DNA of 64,000 nucleotides from Phaeosaccion multiseriatum (lineage: Eukaryota > Ochrophyta, other classes), in contig OZ218959.1 in the NCBI GenBank assembly GCA_965112735.1, forward strand, positions 1,674,001 to 1,738,000, written 5' to 3'. A model generated the notes under the pieces. It had not been told where the DNA came from, made no database searches, and worked only from the letters and a program-made list of their open reading frames with translations. Made by a program: the position numbers and the translations under genes. This document shows, in pieces, positions 18,290-27,108 of this stretch (positions within the stretch are counted from its first letter, which is position 1; every line of letters starts with the position of its first letter).

Positions 18290-19762
18290 GACGGGACTAC
18301 TCTCGTTGCTGCCGCAGCTGCGGCGGCGGCTGCTGCTGCTGACGGCCCCCGCTCGTGTGGCTCCAGGGAAACGGACTACCAAGGCGAGAAGGCGTTCAAG
18401 GGCGGTTGCGGGAAAGGGGGGGGCTGGGGACACCAAGGCCAACGCCGAACACCTCACCGTAATCGAAGAGAGACTTCACCCTCTACTACAGTAGCTTGTA
18501 GGATGCGTCGCATGTAGATGGAGTACAGAGCTCCTTCCCCAGCGTCGTTTCAGGGGGTTCCAGTTTCCGCTTTCGACCAGTTAGAGTCCTACGGTGTCAG
18601 CCCCCTGGGTTTTTCCAACATTTGTGATTTCGCTCGTAGCATGCATGCGTCGACCACAGCCTGTGCTCCAACGCCTTGCCGTAGGCACTTCCCTCCCTCC
18701 CTCCGCGCCACACCACGCCGTCACAACTGAACCAGCCAAGTCTCGCTCGTACGCCCCCTCAACTTTGAACCCTTGCTTGGCTGCTTCTCGATTTGTGATG
18801 TCGAAGTGCTGGCTGATCCATACACTTGCAGTGAATGATGGATCGACCCCTGACGTGCTCTCTGGTACCGCCAAAACACCAGCCGGCGTGCTACATGCTA
18901 CCGGCCGGCGACCAGTAGAGGCAGGCAGAGGCCCGATAGCATGCTACCGGCCGAGAAGCAATGGGTCGGTAGTGTAAGCTCCCGAGCCAGCCAGGGCAGT
19001 GGCGACCCTTCTCGGAACAGCTCTCAGCAACCACCTAGTGGTCTACTGCTCACTCCAACCCTCCTACAAGTGACGTAGAAGATATGTGGATGTAAAGTGA
19101 TGAGGGAAGTGAGAGACGCGCTACACCACCCTTCACTTATTTCTTGTCCTGACACCTGTCCTAGTGCCTTGCTTTTCCCTTTGTCCTTGTTCCTTCCCTT
19201 GCCTCTCTCGCCTACTTGCCACTGACCAAAACCACCCGACCATAGACCGAAACCACCCGCATTAACCCGAAATAGACCCTTTCGACCTCAAATATCGATG
19301 TCCTTGCCATACACCTACAGTAGCACGTTCAACCCCTCATTTCTCGATAGCGCGCCATCGGGCCCCGGGGGGCCGGATAGCGCGCCGGCGATAGGCCTCG
19401 CGGATAGCGGATAGTGTATCAGGGGTTGAGCACGTCAGCCAGGGAGTAACCAGCTAAAAGTCTCCTCAGGAGTGGCAGTGTTGTCTTTATTATACAGGAC
19501 ATACGATCGTACCTAATTGTATACATACAACAAAAGTTCTACTTTTTGACAGTTCATAAGACACTTCTCTATAGCTAAGGGAAGGGAAAGGAGGGAAGGG
19601 GGGAAAAGCCTGACCCGCCCCCCATACGCTCTTCAAACACGCGATTCACCCGGACAGCACCAGCCAACAGACAGCTTGTCTGATGGGGCTCTCTTTATCT
19701 CTCTCTCTCGCTCTCTCTCTCTCTGTGCGTGCGTGAGTGTGTATGCGTTGCTTGTCTGAGAC
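18290..19762. other. Intergenic region upstream of CFAP20
   Basis: This 1.5 kb spacer lies between CFAP20 and the first four-helix membrane protein. It has open frames of about 100-127 codons on both strands at 18581-18977, with no recognisable domain. A repeated ATGCTACCGGCCG word occurs near 18892 and 18943. A small inverted-repeat element lies at 19322-19436. Otherwise nothing is supported. Confidence 0.5.
19322..19436. mobile_element. Small MITE-like element with imperfect terminal inverted repeats
   Basis: The left end GCACGTTCAACCCCTCAT (19323-19340) is inverted at the right end ATCAGGGGTTGAGCACGT, with one or two mismatches or indels over about 17 bp. Internally GATAGCGCGCC occurs twice (near 19346 and 19376) around a GGGCCCC core. 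It is about 115 bp and non-coding. Calling it mobile is an inference from structure alone; it could be a cruciform-forming regulatory palindrome. Confidence 0.4.
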
Positions 19763-20582
19763 TTACGCAGCAGCACCGCCGACTGCCGGTGTCTCCTTAG
19801 GCTGGCTCTCGTCGCTTCCGTGCTTGAGAGAGTAGTAGATGGCGGCAGCGATGACGGGAGGGAGGAAGAGGATGCACGTGATGTTGAGGCCAAAGCCATC
19901 GTCGTTTTCGACCGAACCACTACCGAAGTCGTCAATGGCTTTCTCCCTGACAACAATGGGGGTAATGAAGAGGAAGAGCCAGCTGAGAGCGCCGATCGCA
20001 CCACCTTCAAAGCAGAGAGGGAAGGAGGGTAGGAGGGGGGGAAGAGGCAAAAGCTGGAGGTGAGAGGCGAACAAACAAAAGCTTGTGGGGGGACTTTGCG
20101 CACCACGATGCCTCACCTATCAAGCCGAGTATCTTGGTTTGGACAAAGCCGGCAGCGATGAAACAGAAAGAGGCGATCAAGGCGAAGCAAATGGAGGTTC
20201 CCAGAAGGCCCTGTCCAGCACAATATTCTGAATCGTCCTTATTGTCCCCACTGCATTCTAGGTCGTCCAGGGCGACGCCACGACTGACGGTTCGCGAAAA
20301 GAACCCTGACTGGATAGTCGCCTTGATGGTGAGGTAGTCGGCCGCAATTGCTCCAATCATCAGAAACGTGATGAAAAGAGTAGCCAAGCCAATGAGGAAG
20401 AGGGGCATGGAGGTAAAGGGCAGCGCCTTTCTCCGCTCGGTGTTGGATGACTCGACCTCCATCGTCTTGACTTGGACTGGGCTTTCGGCAACTGGCTCGG
20501 GCCTCCTTGAACTTTGAAGTTGACCCCAGTCTGCTGTTGTATAGGAGATAGGGCAGTGGGTGGGCGTCACATTAACAACCAT
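19763..20582 (-). CDS. Four-helix membrane protein, paralogue A
   Basis: Two exons: 20117-20582 and 19763-20004, joined in phase for about 235 residues if translation starts at the ATG at 20580-20582. That start is uncertain; an in-frame upstream Met also exists. Helix 1 is PLFLIGLATLFITFLMIGAI. It is followed by a loop with two Cys (LECSGDNKDDSEYCAG), helix 2 GTSICFALIASFCFIAAGF, helix 3 around GALSWLFLFITPIVV and helix 4 GLNITCILFLPPVIAAAIYY, then a short polar tail. The layout is tetraspan-like, but I do not recognise the family and assign no function. Paralogue B lies at 28549-29461 on the opposite strand. The C-terminal half and even the intron are almost identical between the two, while the N-termini differ. 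Confidence 0.8.
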
Positions 20583-21145
20583 GGATGAGAGAGAGAGCCT
20601 CTCCCAGCAGGCAGGCAGCCAGGAAGGGAGAGAGAGGAGGGAGGGAGAATCACATTTCCACTGGAGTCCAGCACACAATTATGAGAGGCCACCCAGAGAA
20701 AATTACATTCCACACACACGCCCCAGACCAGCCATGGGAGAGACGGGAGAGAAAACATTTCTTGAGGGCTGGGGTCCACACAAACCAGCAAAAAAGGCCA
20801 GAGCGAGAGGGGAGATTTTGGGAGATACGGGCGGCTAAGCAAGCGCTGCAAACGCCAGCACAGCAGAATTTTAGAGGAGAGTTGCCACCATAACGGCCAG
20901 CCGCTGCTAACGTGCCCCCGTACCCAAAGACAGCCTCACCGAGTGTAACAAGATAAAAGCAGGATTGGGGGGAAAAAAGGGTTTGGGGATGAAGAAGAAG
21001 GGATAGTGATGGTGGAGGACAGGACAAATCGCGAATAGCCGTGATCGTGATCGTATTAGGGTATTTTTGTAAAAAAATAACCGTGCCAAAAACAATTTCA
21101 ATCCGCTGCGTCCTGACACCTCATATTTTTTTCCTCCTTTTTCCA
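20583..21145. other. Upstream flank of paralogue A
   Basis: Non-repetitive sequence between the paralogue A start and the repeat island. It presumably holds the promoter and 5' UTR, but no element can be named. Overlapping frames of 70-125 codons at 20560-21119 on both strands have no recognisable features. Confidence 0.5.
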
Positions 21146-21345
21146 GGAGTCGACCCTGGACAAGATTACGGTGTGCGCCGGCCGTACTCAGTAATCAGCC
21201 CCCGGCTGGCGCATAATCAGTACTCAGGCCGGCTGGTCACCAGCTGTAAGCAACAAAGGCCGGCTGGCGCCGGTCATAATCAGTAACCAGGCCGACTGCG
21301 CCCGTAGCTAATCAGTATCAGATAATCTTGTCCAGGGTCGACTCC
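21146..21345. mobile_element. MITE-like element A with perfect 23-bp terminal inverted repeats
   Basis: GGAGTCGACCCTGGACAAGATTA at the left end (21146-21168) is exactly inverted at 21323-21345. The interior consists of degenerate copies of a unit resembling ATAATCAGTAACCAGGCCGGCTGGCGCCGGTC. The same unit, inverted, makes up element B at 27348-27625, so the two are one family. There is no coding capacity. The right terminal repeat runs directly into the first (CCCT)n array (ACTCC|CTCC). I could not see a target-site duplication. Confidence 0.7.
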
Positions 21346-21845
21346 CTCCCTCCCTCCCTCCCTCCCTCCCTCCCTCCCTCCCTCCCTCCCTCCCTCCCTC
21401 CCTCCCTCCCTCCCTCCCTCCCTCCCTCCCTCCCTCCCTCCCTCCCTCCCTCCCTCCCTCCCTCCCTCCCTCCCTCCCTCCCTCCCTCCCTCCCTCCCTC
21501 CCTCCCTCCCTCCCTCCCTCCCTCCCTCCCTCCCTCCCTCCCTCCCTCCCTCCCTCCCTCCCTCCCTCCCTCCCTCCCTCCCTCCCTCCCTCCCTCCCTC
21601 CCTCCCTCCCTCCCTCCCTCCCTCCCTCCCTCCCTCCCTCCCTCCCTCCCTCCCTCCCTCCCTCCCTCCCTCCCTCCCTCCCTCCCTCCCTCCCTCCCTC
21701 CCTCCCTCCCTCCCTCCCTCCCTCCCTCCGTCCCTCCCTCTCTCCCTCCCTCCCTCCCTCCCTCCCTCCCTCCCTCCCTCCCTCCCTCCCTCTCTCCCTC
21801 CCTCCCTCCCTCCCTCCCTCGCTCCCTCCCTCTCTCCCTCCCTCC
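21341..21845. repeat. (CTCC)n array 1, about 0.5 kb
   Basis: Tetranucleotide array, perfect for about 390 bp, then with scattered single-base variants (a G near 21729, T near 21741, 21792, 21822 and 21833). It is bounded on the left by the terminal repeat of element A and on the right by the end of a minus-oriented LTR. The frames through it encode only SLPP/GGRE repeats and are not genes. Confidence 0.97.
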
Positions 21846-22340
21846 TGTAAAGAGTCACGTTGCTCTCCACCTAGGATAGGAGTAGCCGCATGGACAAGGT
21901 AATAGCAACCCCAAAGCCAGCCTGGCAGCCAGCCTTGTCTCTATTAGCTTTATCCGTGAGCCATCCTAAACGACCAACCTGCTGGGAGGTGAGTGAGAAA
22001 CGGGCCACGCACCGTTTCTCACCGTATTTGCCTGGGCCTGGGCCATTGACATAATACTGACTTTCAACATCCCCGTCAGCCATCCCTGGGGCACCGTTTC
22101 TCACCGTATTTGCCTGGGCCTGGGCCATTGACATAATACTGACTTTCAACATCCCCGTCAGCCATCCCTGCACTTCTAACATCCCCCTGAACTAAACTAT
22201 TGCGTGTCCCCACGCAACTCAAAGCGGGTTCGCCTACTAAAGCTCGACTTGTAGCAAAAGCCTCCATGTTGCTTCCAATAAAAACGGATGAGAAATATGC
22301 AAAACTCACCCAGGTGTGTGCGACCGCTCCTCCAACACAC
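21846..22340 (-). mobile_element. Inverted 3'-end fragment of the LTR retroelement (LTR plus internal end)
   Basis: Read on the minus strand, 22320 to 22182 matches the internal 3' end of the plus-oriented element (compare 24460-24599), including GTGAGTTTTGCATATTTCTC. Then comes a polypurine AGGGGGA and an LTR starting TGTTAGAAGTGCAGG at 22181 and ending TTTACA at 21846. This LTR is about 336 nt, against 243 for the right one. It carries an 82-bp tandem duplication (copies start at 22009 and 22091 on plus). The LTR end abuts (CCCT)n array 1. The short join at about 22321-22340 leads into the plus-oriented element. Confidence 0.7.
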
Positions 22341-22481
22341 ATCCTCCTGTAGGTGGTCGTTTAGGACAGTGCATAGATAAGCTAATAGATACAAGGCCGG
22401 CTGTCAGGCTAGCTTTGGGGTGCTGCTACCTTATCTGTGTGTCTAGTCCGTTTCGTGGAGGTCTAAGCACGACTTTCCACA
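22341..22481 (+). repeat. Truncated 5' LTR
   Basis: The 141 bp are identical to the last 141 bp of the right LTR. The missing 5' ~102 bp coincide with the junction to the inverted copy. Confidence 0.8.
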
Positions 22482-23163
22482 ACCCCAAAGCTCGAAGACA
22501 GTTTGGCACTTGACCAATAGGCTCAGCAGAGGGAGGCTTTGAGTTCATCGTGCGCTAGACTAGCACGTGGACGTTTTTGGTTAGTGTCCAAGGCACGGAC
22601 ACGCCACAGCTTGCTCCGTCAGGGGCGTTTAGCTTAATTAGCTTTGCTTGGCTTGGCTTTGCTTGGGAACCGGTGGGAGAATTTATTTGTGGGAGAATTT
22701 ATTGGTTGGCTTTGAAAGAGTGGCACAGCAGCGCTACCGTGGATCGGCAGCAAGAGGTAGCTAGGGATATTGCAAGGAGCAGCTGCAGGGGCAGCAGCAG
22801 GAGGCACGGAAGGATTGGCGAGCAGCTGCAGGGGCAGCAGCAAAGGATTGGATACAGCAGCTGCAGGGGCAGCAGCAGGAGGCACGGGTATCCGCTATAC
22901 TTAATCAGAGGGGACCGCTGATTTAGAGGTTAGCGGCAGGAGATACAGCAGGCTTGGCTGGAGAGGCAGGGGGCGCAGCAGCAGGTGTTGGATACCGCAG
23001 CAGCTGCAGAGGCAGCAGCAGCAGCAGCAGGCACGGATATCAGGCATAATTAGGCACGCTCGGAGGGAGCAGCTGCAGGGGCGCAGCAAGAGGGAAGATG
23101 CCGGCATAGCGCGGCGATCGGCTGGCACAGAGTAAGCGTACTGGCTGGTCCCAGGAGGAACCG

Positions 23164-24363
23164 ATGGGGGATCACGACATGGTCAATCGGTTGATGGAGG
23201 AGCTGCATGGAATCAGGATGGACCTTGCAGCACTTCCGGTGCTACTGGGCCAGCTATTGGGTCGGGATCCAAGGCAGCAGTCGGAGGTGCAGGTAGCTGC
23301 TGCACAGGTGGGGTCGGGCAGCAAGCAGAAACGATCTAAGGTCGACTGTGGGGCAGGGCAAGTCTTTTCGTGCTTTCACTGCAAGAAGGAGCACTGTCTC
23401 TCTCGCTGCCCTACCGAACCGACCACCGGAGCCATGGTGAGGAAGATGGTGGATGCAGGGAAGCGGTACGGCTTGGGTACAGCTTCCCAGGTGGTGGTGA
23501 CGCTTGTGCAGCGCACTGAGCAATACAAGCGCGTCCTTGCTCAGCTGGTGAAGGCCGTGACGACGACAGGGCAGGCAGCACAGCGCAGAGCCTCGAAGGA
23601 GTTGCAGACGCTAGAGCTGACGGTGGCGGCCGCGGCGCAGTCTCGGCTTCGGGTGGCGCAAGCGCAGGCTCAGGAGGAGCAGGTAGAGCAGGCTGGCGTC
23701 ACGCTTGCAGAGGGGTCAGTGTCTGCTGCGGTCCTCGAGCGGGAGCGGCAGGAGCGCGAGTCTGTTTGGCTGGAGGAGGAACAGTTGGAGCGGGCGCGTG
23801 TGTGTGCGGCTCAGGAGCGGGTGGAGAGGCGCCGCGTCGGGGAGAAAGAGAGACGGCAGCAGGCGCAACCAGCTGCCTTGGCTGAGGAAGCTCAGCGCAA
23901 GCTGCAAGAGGTACACACGCAGGCTCAAGCGGAGAGCACGCGGGTACAGCAAGTGCGGGACTGGCAAGAGCGGGAGGACGCACTGCGGGCTGTGGCTCAG
24001 CCTGTAGTGCGGGTGAATGGTGTTCTCAGTGGTCTTGGTTCCACTACCGAAGTTGGTGCGCGGCCAAAGAGGAGGGGGCGGCGGTCGAAGAAGCGCAAGG
24101 TAAGGCCCGACGGGGTCAGGGATCCGGCAAGGCAGCGCCGGTGGCAGCAGGAGATTGCAGCGGATCGTCCGGCCTGGTTGGACCGGCCTCCTCTCTCTCT
24201 GAAGGATCGGATGCAGCAAGTGGAAGCGGCGCAGGCGCGGCTGCAGAAGCTGATGGACGAGAAGGCGGCCCAGCTGCTGGCGACGGAGCAGGCCGCGCAT
24301 GGAGTGCCTCGTACGGTTGCAACGCTGGGACAGCAGGTGACGGTGGGGACGAGCCAGCGCTAG
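23164..24363 (+). CDS. Gag-like ORF of the LTR element with an atypical zinc knuckle
   Basis: A 399-residue intact ORF without introns. The N-terminus is helical (MVNRLMEELHGIRMDLAALP). A single Cys/His motif CFHCKKEHCLSRC spans residues 70-82. Spaced C-X2-C-X3-H-X4-C, it is one residue shorter than the usual retroviral-type C-X2-C-X4-H-X4-C knuckle. Residues ~120-290 are Gln/Glu/Arg/Ala-rich and strongly predicted coiled coil by composition. A basic patch (PKRRGRRSKKRKVRPD) near residue 300 could bind nucleic acid or be a nuclear signal. The ORF sits between LTRs, so nucleocapsid-like packaging is the simplest role. No protease or pol follows. A host gene captured by the element is an alternative. 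Confidence 0.65.
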   Translation: MGDHDMVNRLMEELHGIRMDLAALPVLLGQLLGRDPRQQSEVQVAAAQVGSGSKQKRSKVDCGAGQVFSCFHCKKEHCLSRCPTEPTTGAMVRKMVDAGKRYGLGTASQVVVTLVQRTEQYKRVLAQLVKAVTTTGQAAQRRASKELQTLELTVAAAAQSRLRVAQAQAQEEQVEQAGVTLAEGSVSAAVLERERQERESVWLEEEQLERARVCAAQERVERRRVGEKERRQQAQPAALAEEAQRKLQEVHTQAQAESTRVQQVRDWQEREDALRAVAQPVVRVNGVLSGLGSTTEVGARPKRRGRRSKKRKVRPDGVRDPARQRRWQQEIAADRPAWLDRPPLSLKDRMQQVEAAQARLQKLMDEKAAQLLATEQAAHGVPRTVATLGQQVTVGTSQR

Positions 24364-24599
24364 CGCAGCCGTGCGCAGCCACGGAGGGTGAGTTTGAGGC
24401 CTTGGGCTTTCTCACCCTGCCGTGGCAGGTGTGTGGCAGGGTGACCTGTGGAGTGCCACGTCACACACTGGTGGGTGAGTTTTGCATATTTCTCATCCGG
24501 TTTTTTTGGAAGCAGCATAAAGGGGTTTGCTACAGTCGAGCTTCAGTAGGTGAAAACGCTTGAGTTGCGTGGGGACACGCAACAGTCTTGTCAGGGGAG

Positions 24600-24842
24600 T
24601 GTTAGAAGTGCAGGGATGGCTGACGGGGATGTGGAAAGTCAGTCGTATGTCAGTGGCCCAGGCCTAGGCAACGCAGTGAGAAACGGTGCCCGTTTCTCAC
24701 TATCCTCCTGTAGGTGGTCGTTTAGGACAGTGCATAGATAAGCTAATAGATACAAGGCCGGCTGTCAGGCTAGCTTTGGGGTGCTGCTACCTTATCTGTG
24801 TGTCTAGTCCGTTTCGTGGAGGTCTAAGCACGACTTTCCACA
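24600..24842 (+). repeat. 3' LTR
   Basis: 243 bp with TG...CA termini, preceded by a polypurine tract. Its 3' end directly abuts (CCCT)n array 2. Confidence 0.75.
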
Positions 24843-26862
24843 CTCCCTCCCTCCCTCCCTCCCTCCCTCCCTCCCTCCCTCCCTCCCTCCCTCCCTCCCT
24901 CCCTCCCTCCCTCCCTCCCTCCCTCCCTCCCTCCCTCCCTCCCTCCCTCCCTCCCTCCCTCCCTCCCTCCCTCCCTCCCTCCCTCCCTCCCTCCCTCCCT
25001 CCCTCCCTCCCTCCCTCCCTCCCTCCCTCCCTCCCTCCCTCCCTCCCTCCCTCCCTCCCTCCCTCCCTCCCTCCCTCCCTCCCTCCCTCCCTCCCTCCCT
25101 CCCTCCCTCCCTCCCTCCCTCCCTCCCTCCCTCCCTCCCTCCCTCCCTCCCTCCCTCCCTCCCTCCCTCCCTCCCTCCCTCCCTCCCTCCCTCCCTCCCT
25201 CCCTCCCTCCCTCCCTCCCTCCCTCCCTCCCTCCCTCCCTCCCTCCCTCCCTCCCTCCCTCCCTCCCTCCCTCCCTCCCTCCCTCCCTCCCTCCCTCCCT
25301 CCCTCCCTCCCTCCCTCCCTCCCTCCCTCCCTCCCTCCCTCCCTCCCTCCCTCCCTCCCTCCCTCCCTCCCTCCCTCCCTCCCTCCCTCCCTCCCTCCCT
25401 CCCTCCCTCCCTCCCTCCCTCCCTCCCTCCCTCCCTCCCTCCCTCCCTCCCTCCCTCCCTCCCTCCCTCCCTCCCTCCCTCCCTCCCTCCCTCCCTCCCT
25501 CCCTCCCTCCCTCCCTCCCTCCCTCCCTCCCTCCCTCCCTCCCTCCCTCCCTCCCTCCCTCCCTCCCTCCCTCCCTCCCTCCCTCCCTCCCTCCCTCCCT
25601 CCCTCCCTCCCTCCCTCCCTCCCTCCCTCCCTCCCTCCCTCCCTCCCTCCCTCCCTCCCTCCCTCCCTCCCTCCCTCCCTCCCTCCCTCCCTCCCTCCCT
25701 CCCTCCCTCCCTCCCTCCCTCCCTCCCTCCCTCCCTCCCTCCCTCCCTCCCTCCCTCCCTCCCTCCCTCCCTCCCTCCCTCCCTCCCTCCCTCCCTCCCT
25801 CCCTCCCTCCCTCCCTCCCTCCCTCCCTCCCTCCCTCCCTCCCTCCCTCCCTCCCTCCCTCCCTCCCTCCCTCCCTCCCTCCCTCCCTCCCTCCCTCCCT
25901 CCCTCCCTCCCTCCCTCCCTCCCTCCCTCCCTCCCTCCCTCCCTCCCTCCCTCCCTCCCTCCCTCCCTCCCTCCCTCCCTCCCTCCCTCCCTCCCTCCCT
26001 CCCTCCCTCCCTCCCTCCCTCCCTCCCTCCCTCCCTCCCTCCCTCCCTCCCTCCCTCCCTCCCTCCCTCCCTCCCTCCCTCCCTCCCTCCCTCCCTCCCT
26101 CCCTCCCTCCCTCCCTCCCTCCCTCCCTCCCTCCCTCCCTCCCTCCCTCCCTCCCTCCCTCCCTCCCTCCCTCCCTCCCTCCCTCCCTCCCTCCCTCCCT
26201 CCCTCCCTCCCTCCCTCCCTCCCTCCCTCCCTCCCTCCCTCCCTCCCTCCCTCCCTCCCTCCCTCCCTCCCTCCCTCCCTCCCTCCCTCCCTCCCTCCCT
26301 CCCTCCCTCCCTCCCTCCCTCCCTCCCTCCCTCCCTCCCTCCCTCCCTCCCTCCCTCCCTCCCTCCCTCCCTCCCTCCCTCCCTCCCTCCCTCCCTCCCT
26401 CCCTCCCTCCCTCCCTCCCTCCCTCCCTCCCTCCCTCCCTCCCTCCCTCCCTCCCTCCCTCCCTCCCTCCCTCCCTCCCTCCCTCCCTCCCTCCCTCCCT
26501 CCCTCCCTCCCTCCCTCCCTCCCTCCCTCCCTCCCTCCCTCCCTCCCTCCCTCCCTCCCTCCCTCCCTCCCTCCCTCCCTCCCTCCCTCCCTCCCTCCCT
26601 CCCTCCCTCCCTCCCTCCCTCCCTCCCTCCCTCCCTCCCTCCCTCCCTCCCTCCCTCCCTCCCTCCCTCCCTCCCTCCCTCCCTCCCTCCCTCCCTCCCT
26701 CCCTCCCTCCCTCCCTCCCTCCCTCCCTCCCTCCCTCCCTCCCTCCCTCCCTCCCTCCCTCCCTCCCTCCCTCCCTCCCTCCCTCCCTCCCTCCCTCCCT
26801 CCCTCCCTCCCTCCCTCCCTCCCTCCCTCCCTCCCTCCCTCCCTCCCTCCCTCCCTCCCTCC
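24843..26862. repeat. (CCCT)n array 2, about 2.0 kb and perfect
   Basis: About 505 uninterrupted copies of the tetranucleotide CTCC/GGGA; I saw no variant base. The long frames across it (plus SLPP repeats, minus GGRE repeats) are repeat translations, not genes. The complementary strand is a continuous (GGGA)n tract with obvious G-quadruplex and triplex potential. Confidence 0.98.
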
Positions 26863-27108
26863 GAAAGTAAGAAGCCTGCGGCTGGCCTGCGGCCAGAAGC
26901 CTGCAGAAAGTAGCGAAAAGCCTGCCAAGTCCCCCATTTTTCTCCCAGCCTGAGAAGCCTGAAGCCTGACCACTGGCCTGCGGCCAGAAGCCTGCGCTGG
27001 CCTGCGGCCAGATGCCCGAAGCCTGGAGGGGGCTACGGCCCAGAAGCCTAAAGCCCGAGAAACCTCGCCTGGAGCCGACGGGGCTCTCTCTTCATCTTGG
27101 CGGAGCAG
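26863..27108. repeat. Short GC-rich repeats of an AGAAGCCTG / CTGCGGCCAG unit
   Basis: AGAAGCCTG(C/A), GCCTGCGGCCAGA and related words recur about ten times between 26869 and 27060. This forms a degenerate minisatellite between the (CCCT)n array and the Copia remnant. It has no coding content. Confidence 0.65.

Larger units (their letters stand above)
22341..24842 (+). mobile_element. Non-autonomous LTR retroelement with gag-like ORF and no pol (TR-GAG type)
   Basis: The right LTR is 24600-24842, TGTTAG...CCACA, preceded by a polypurine CAGGGGAG. The left LTR is truncated to 22341-22481. Those 141 bases match 24702-24842 exactly as far as I can read. The internal region (22482-24599) holds GC-rich direct repeats of a GCAGCTGCAGGGGCAGCAGC unit at 22779-23085 and one ORF (23164-24363). 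There is no reverse transcriptase, integrase or RNase H. Such gag-only elements depend on an autonomous partner; the Copia remnant nearby suggests that superfamily was active, but the link is inference. The right LTR ends exactly where the 2-kb (CCCT)n array begins. Confidence 0.72.

Noticed and set aside
18581-18977. Overlapping 97- and 127-codon frames upstream of CFAP20
   Set aside because: No domain, no clear splice partners, and both strands equally open; treated as intergenic.
20560-21119. Frames of 70-125 codons upstream of paralogue A
   Set aside because: They overlap on both strands, have no recognisable motif, and lie where a promoter and 5' UTR are expected.
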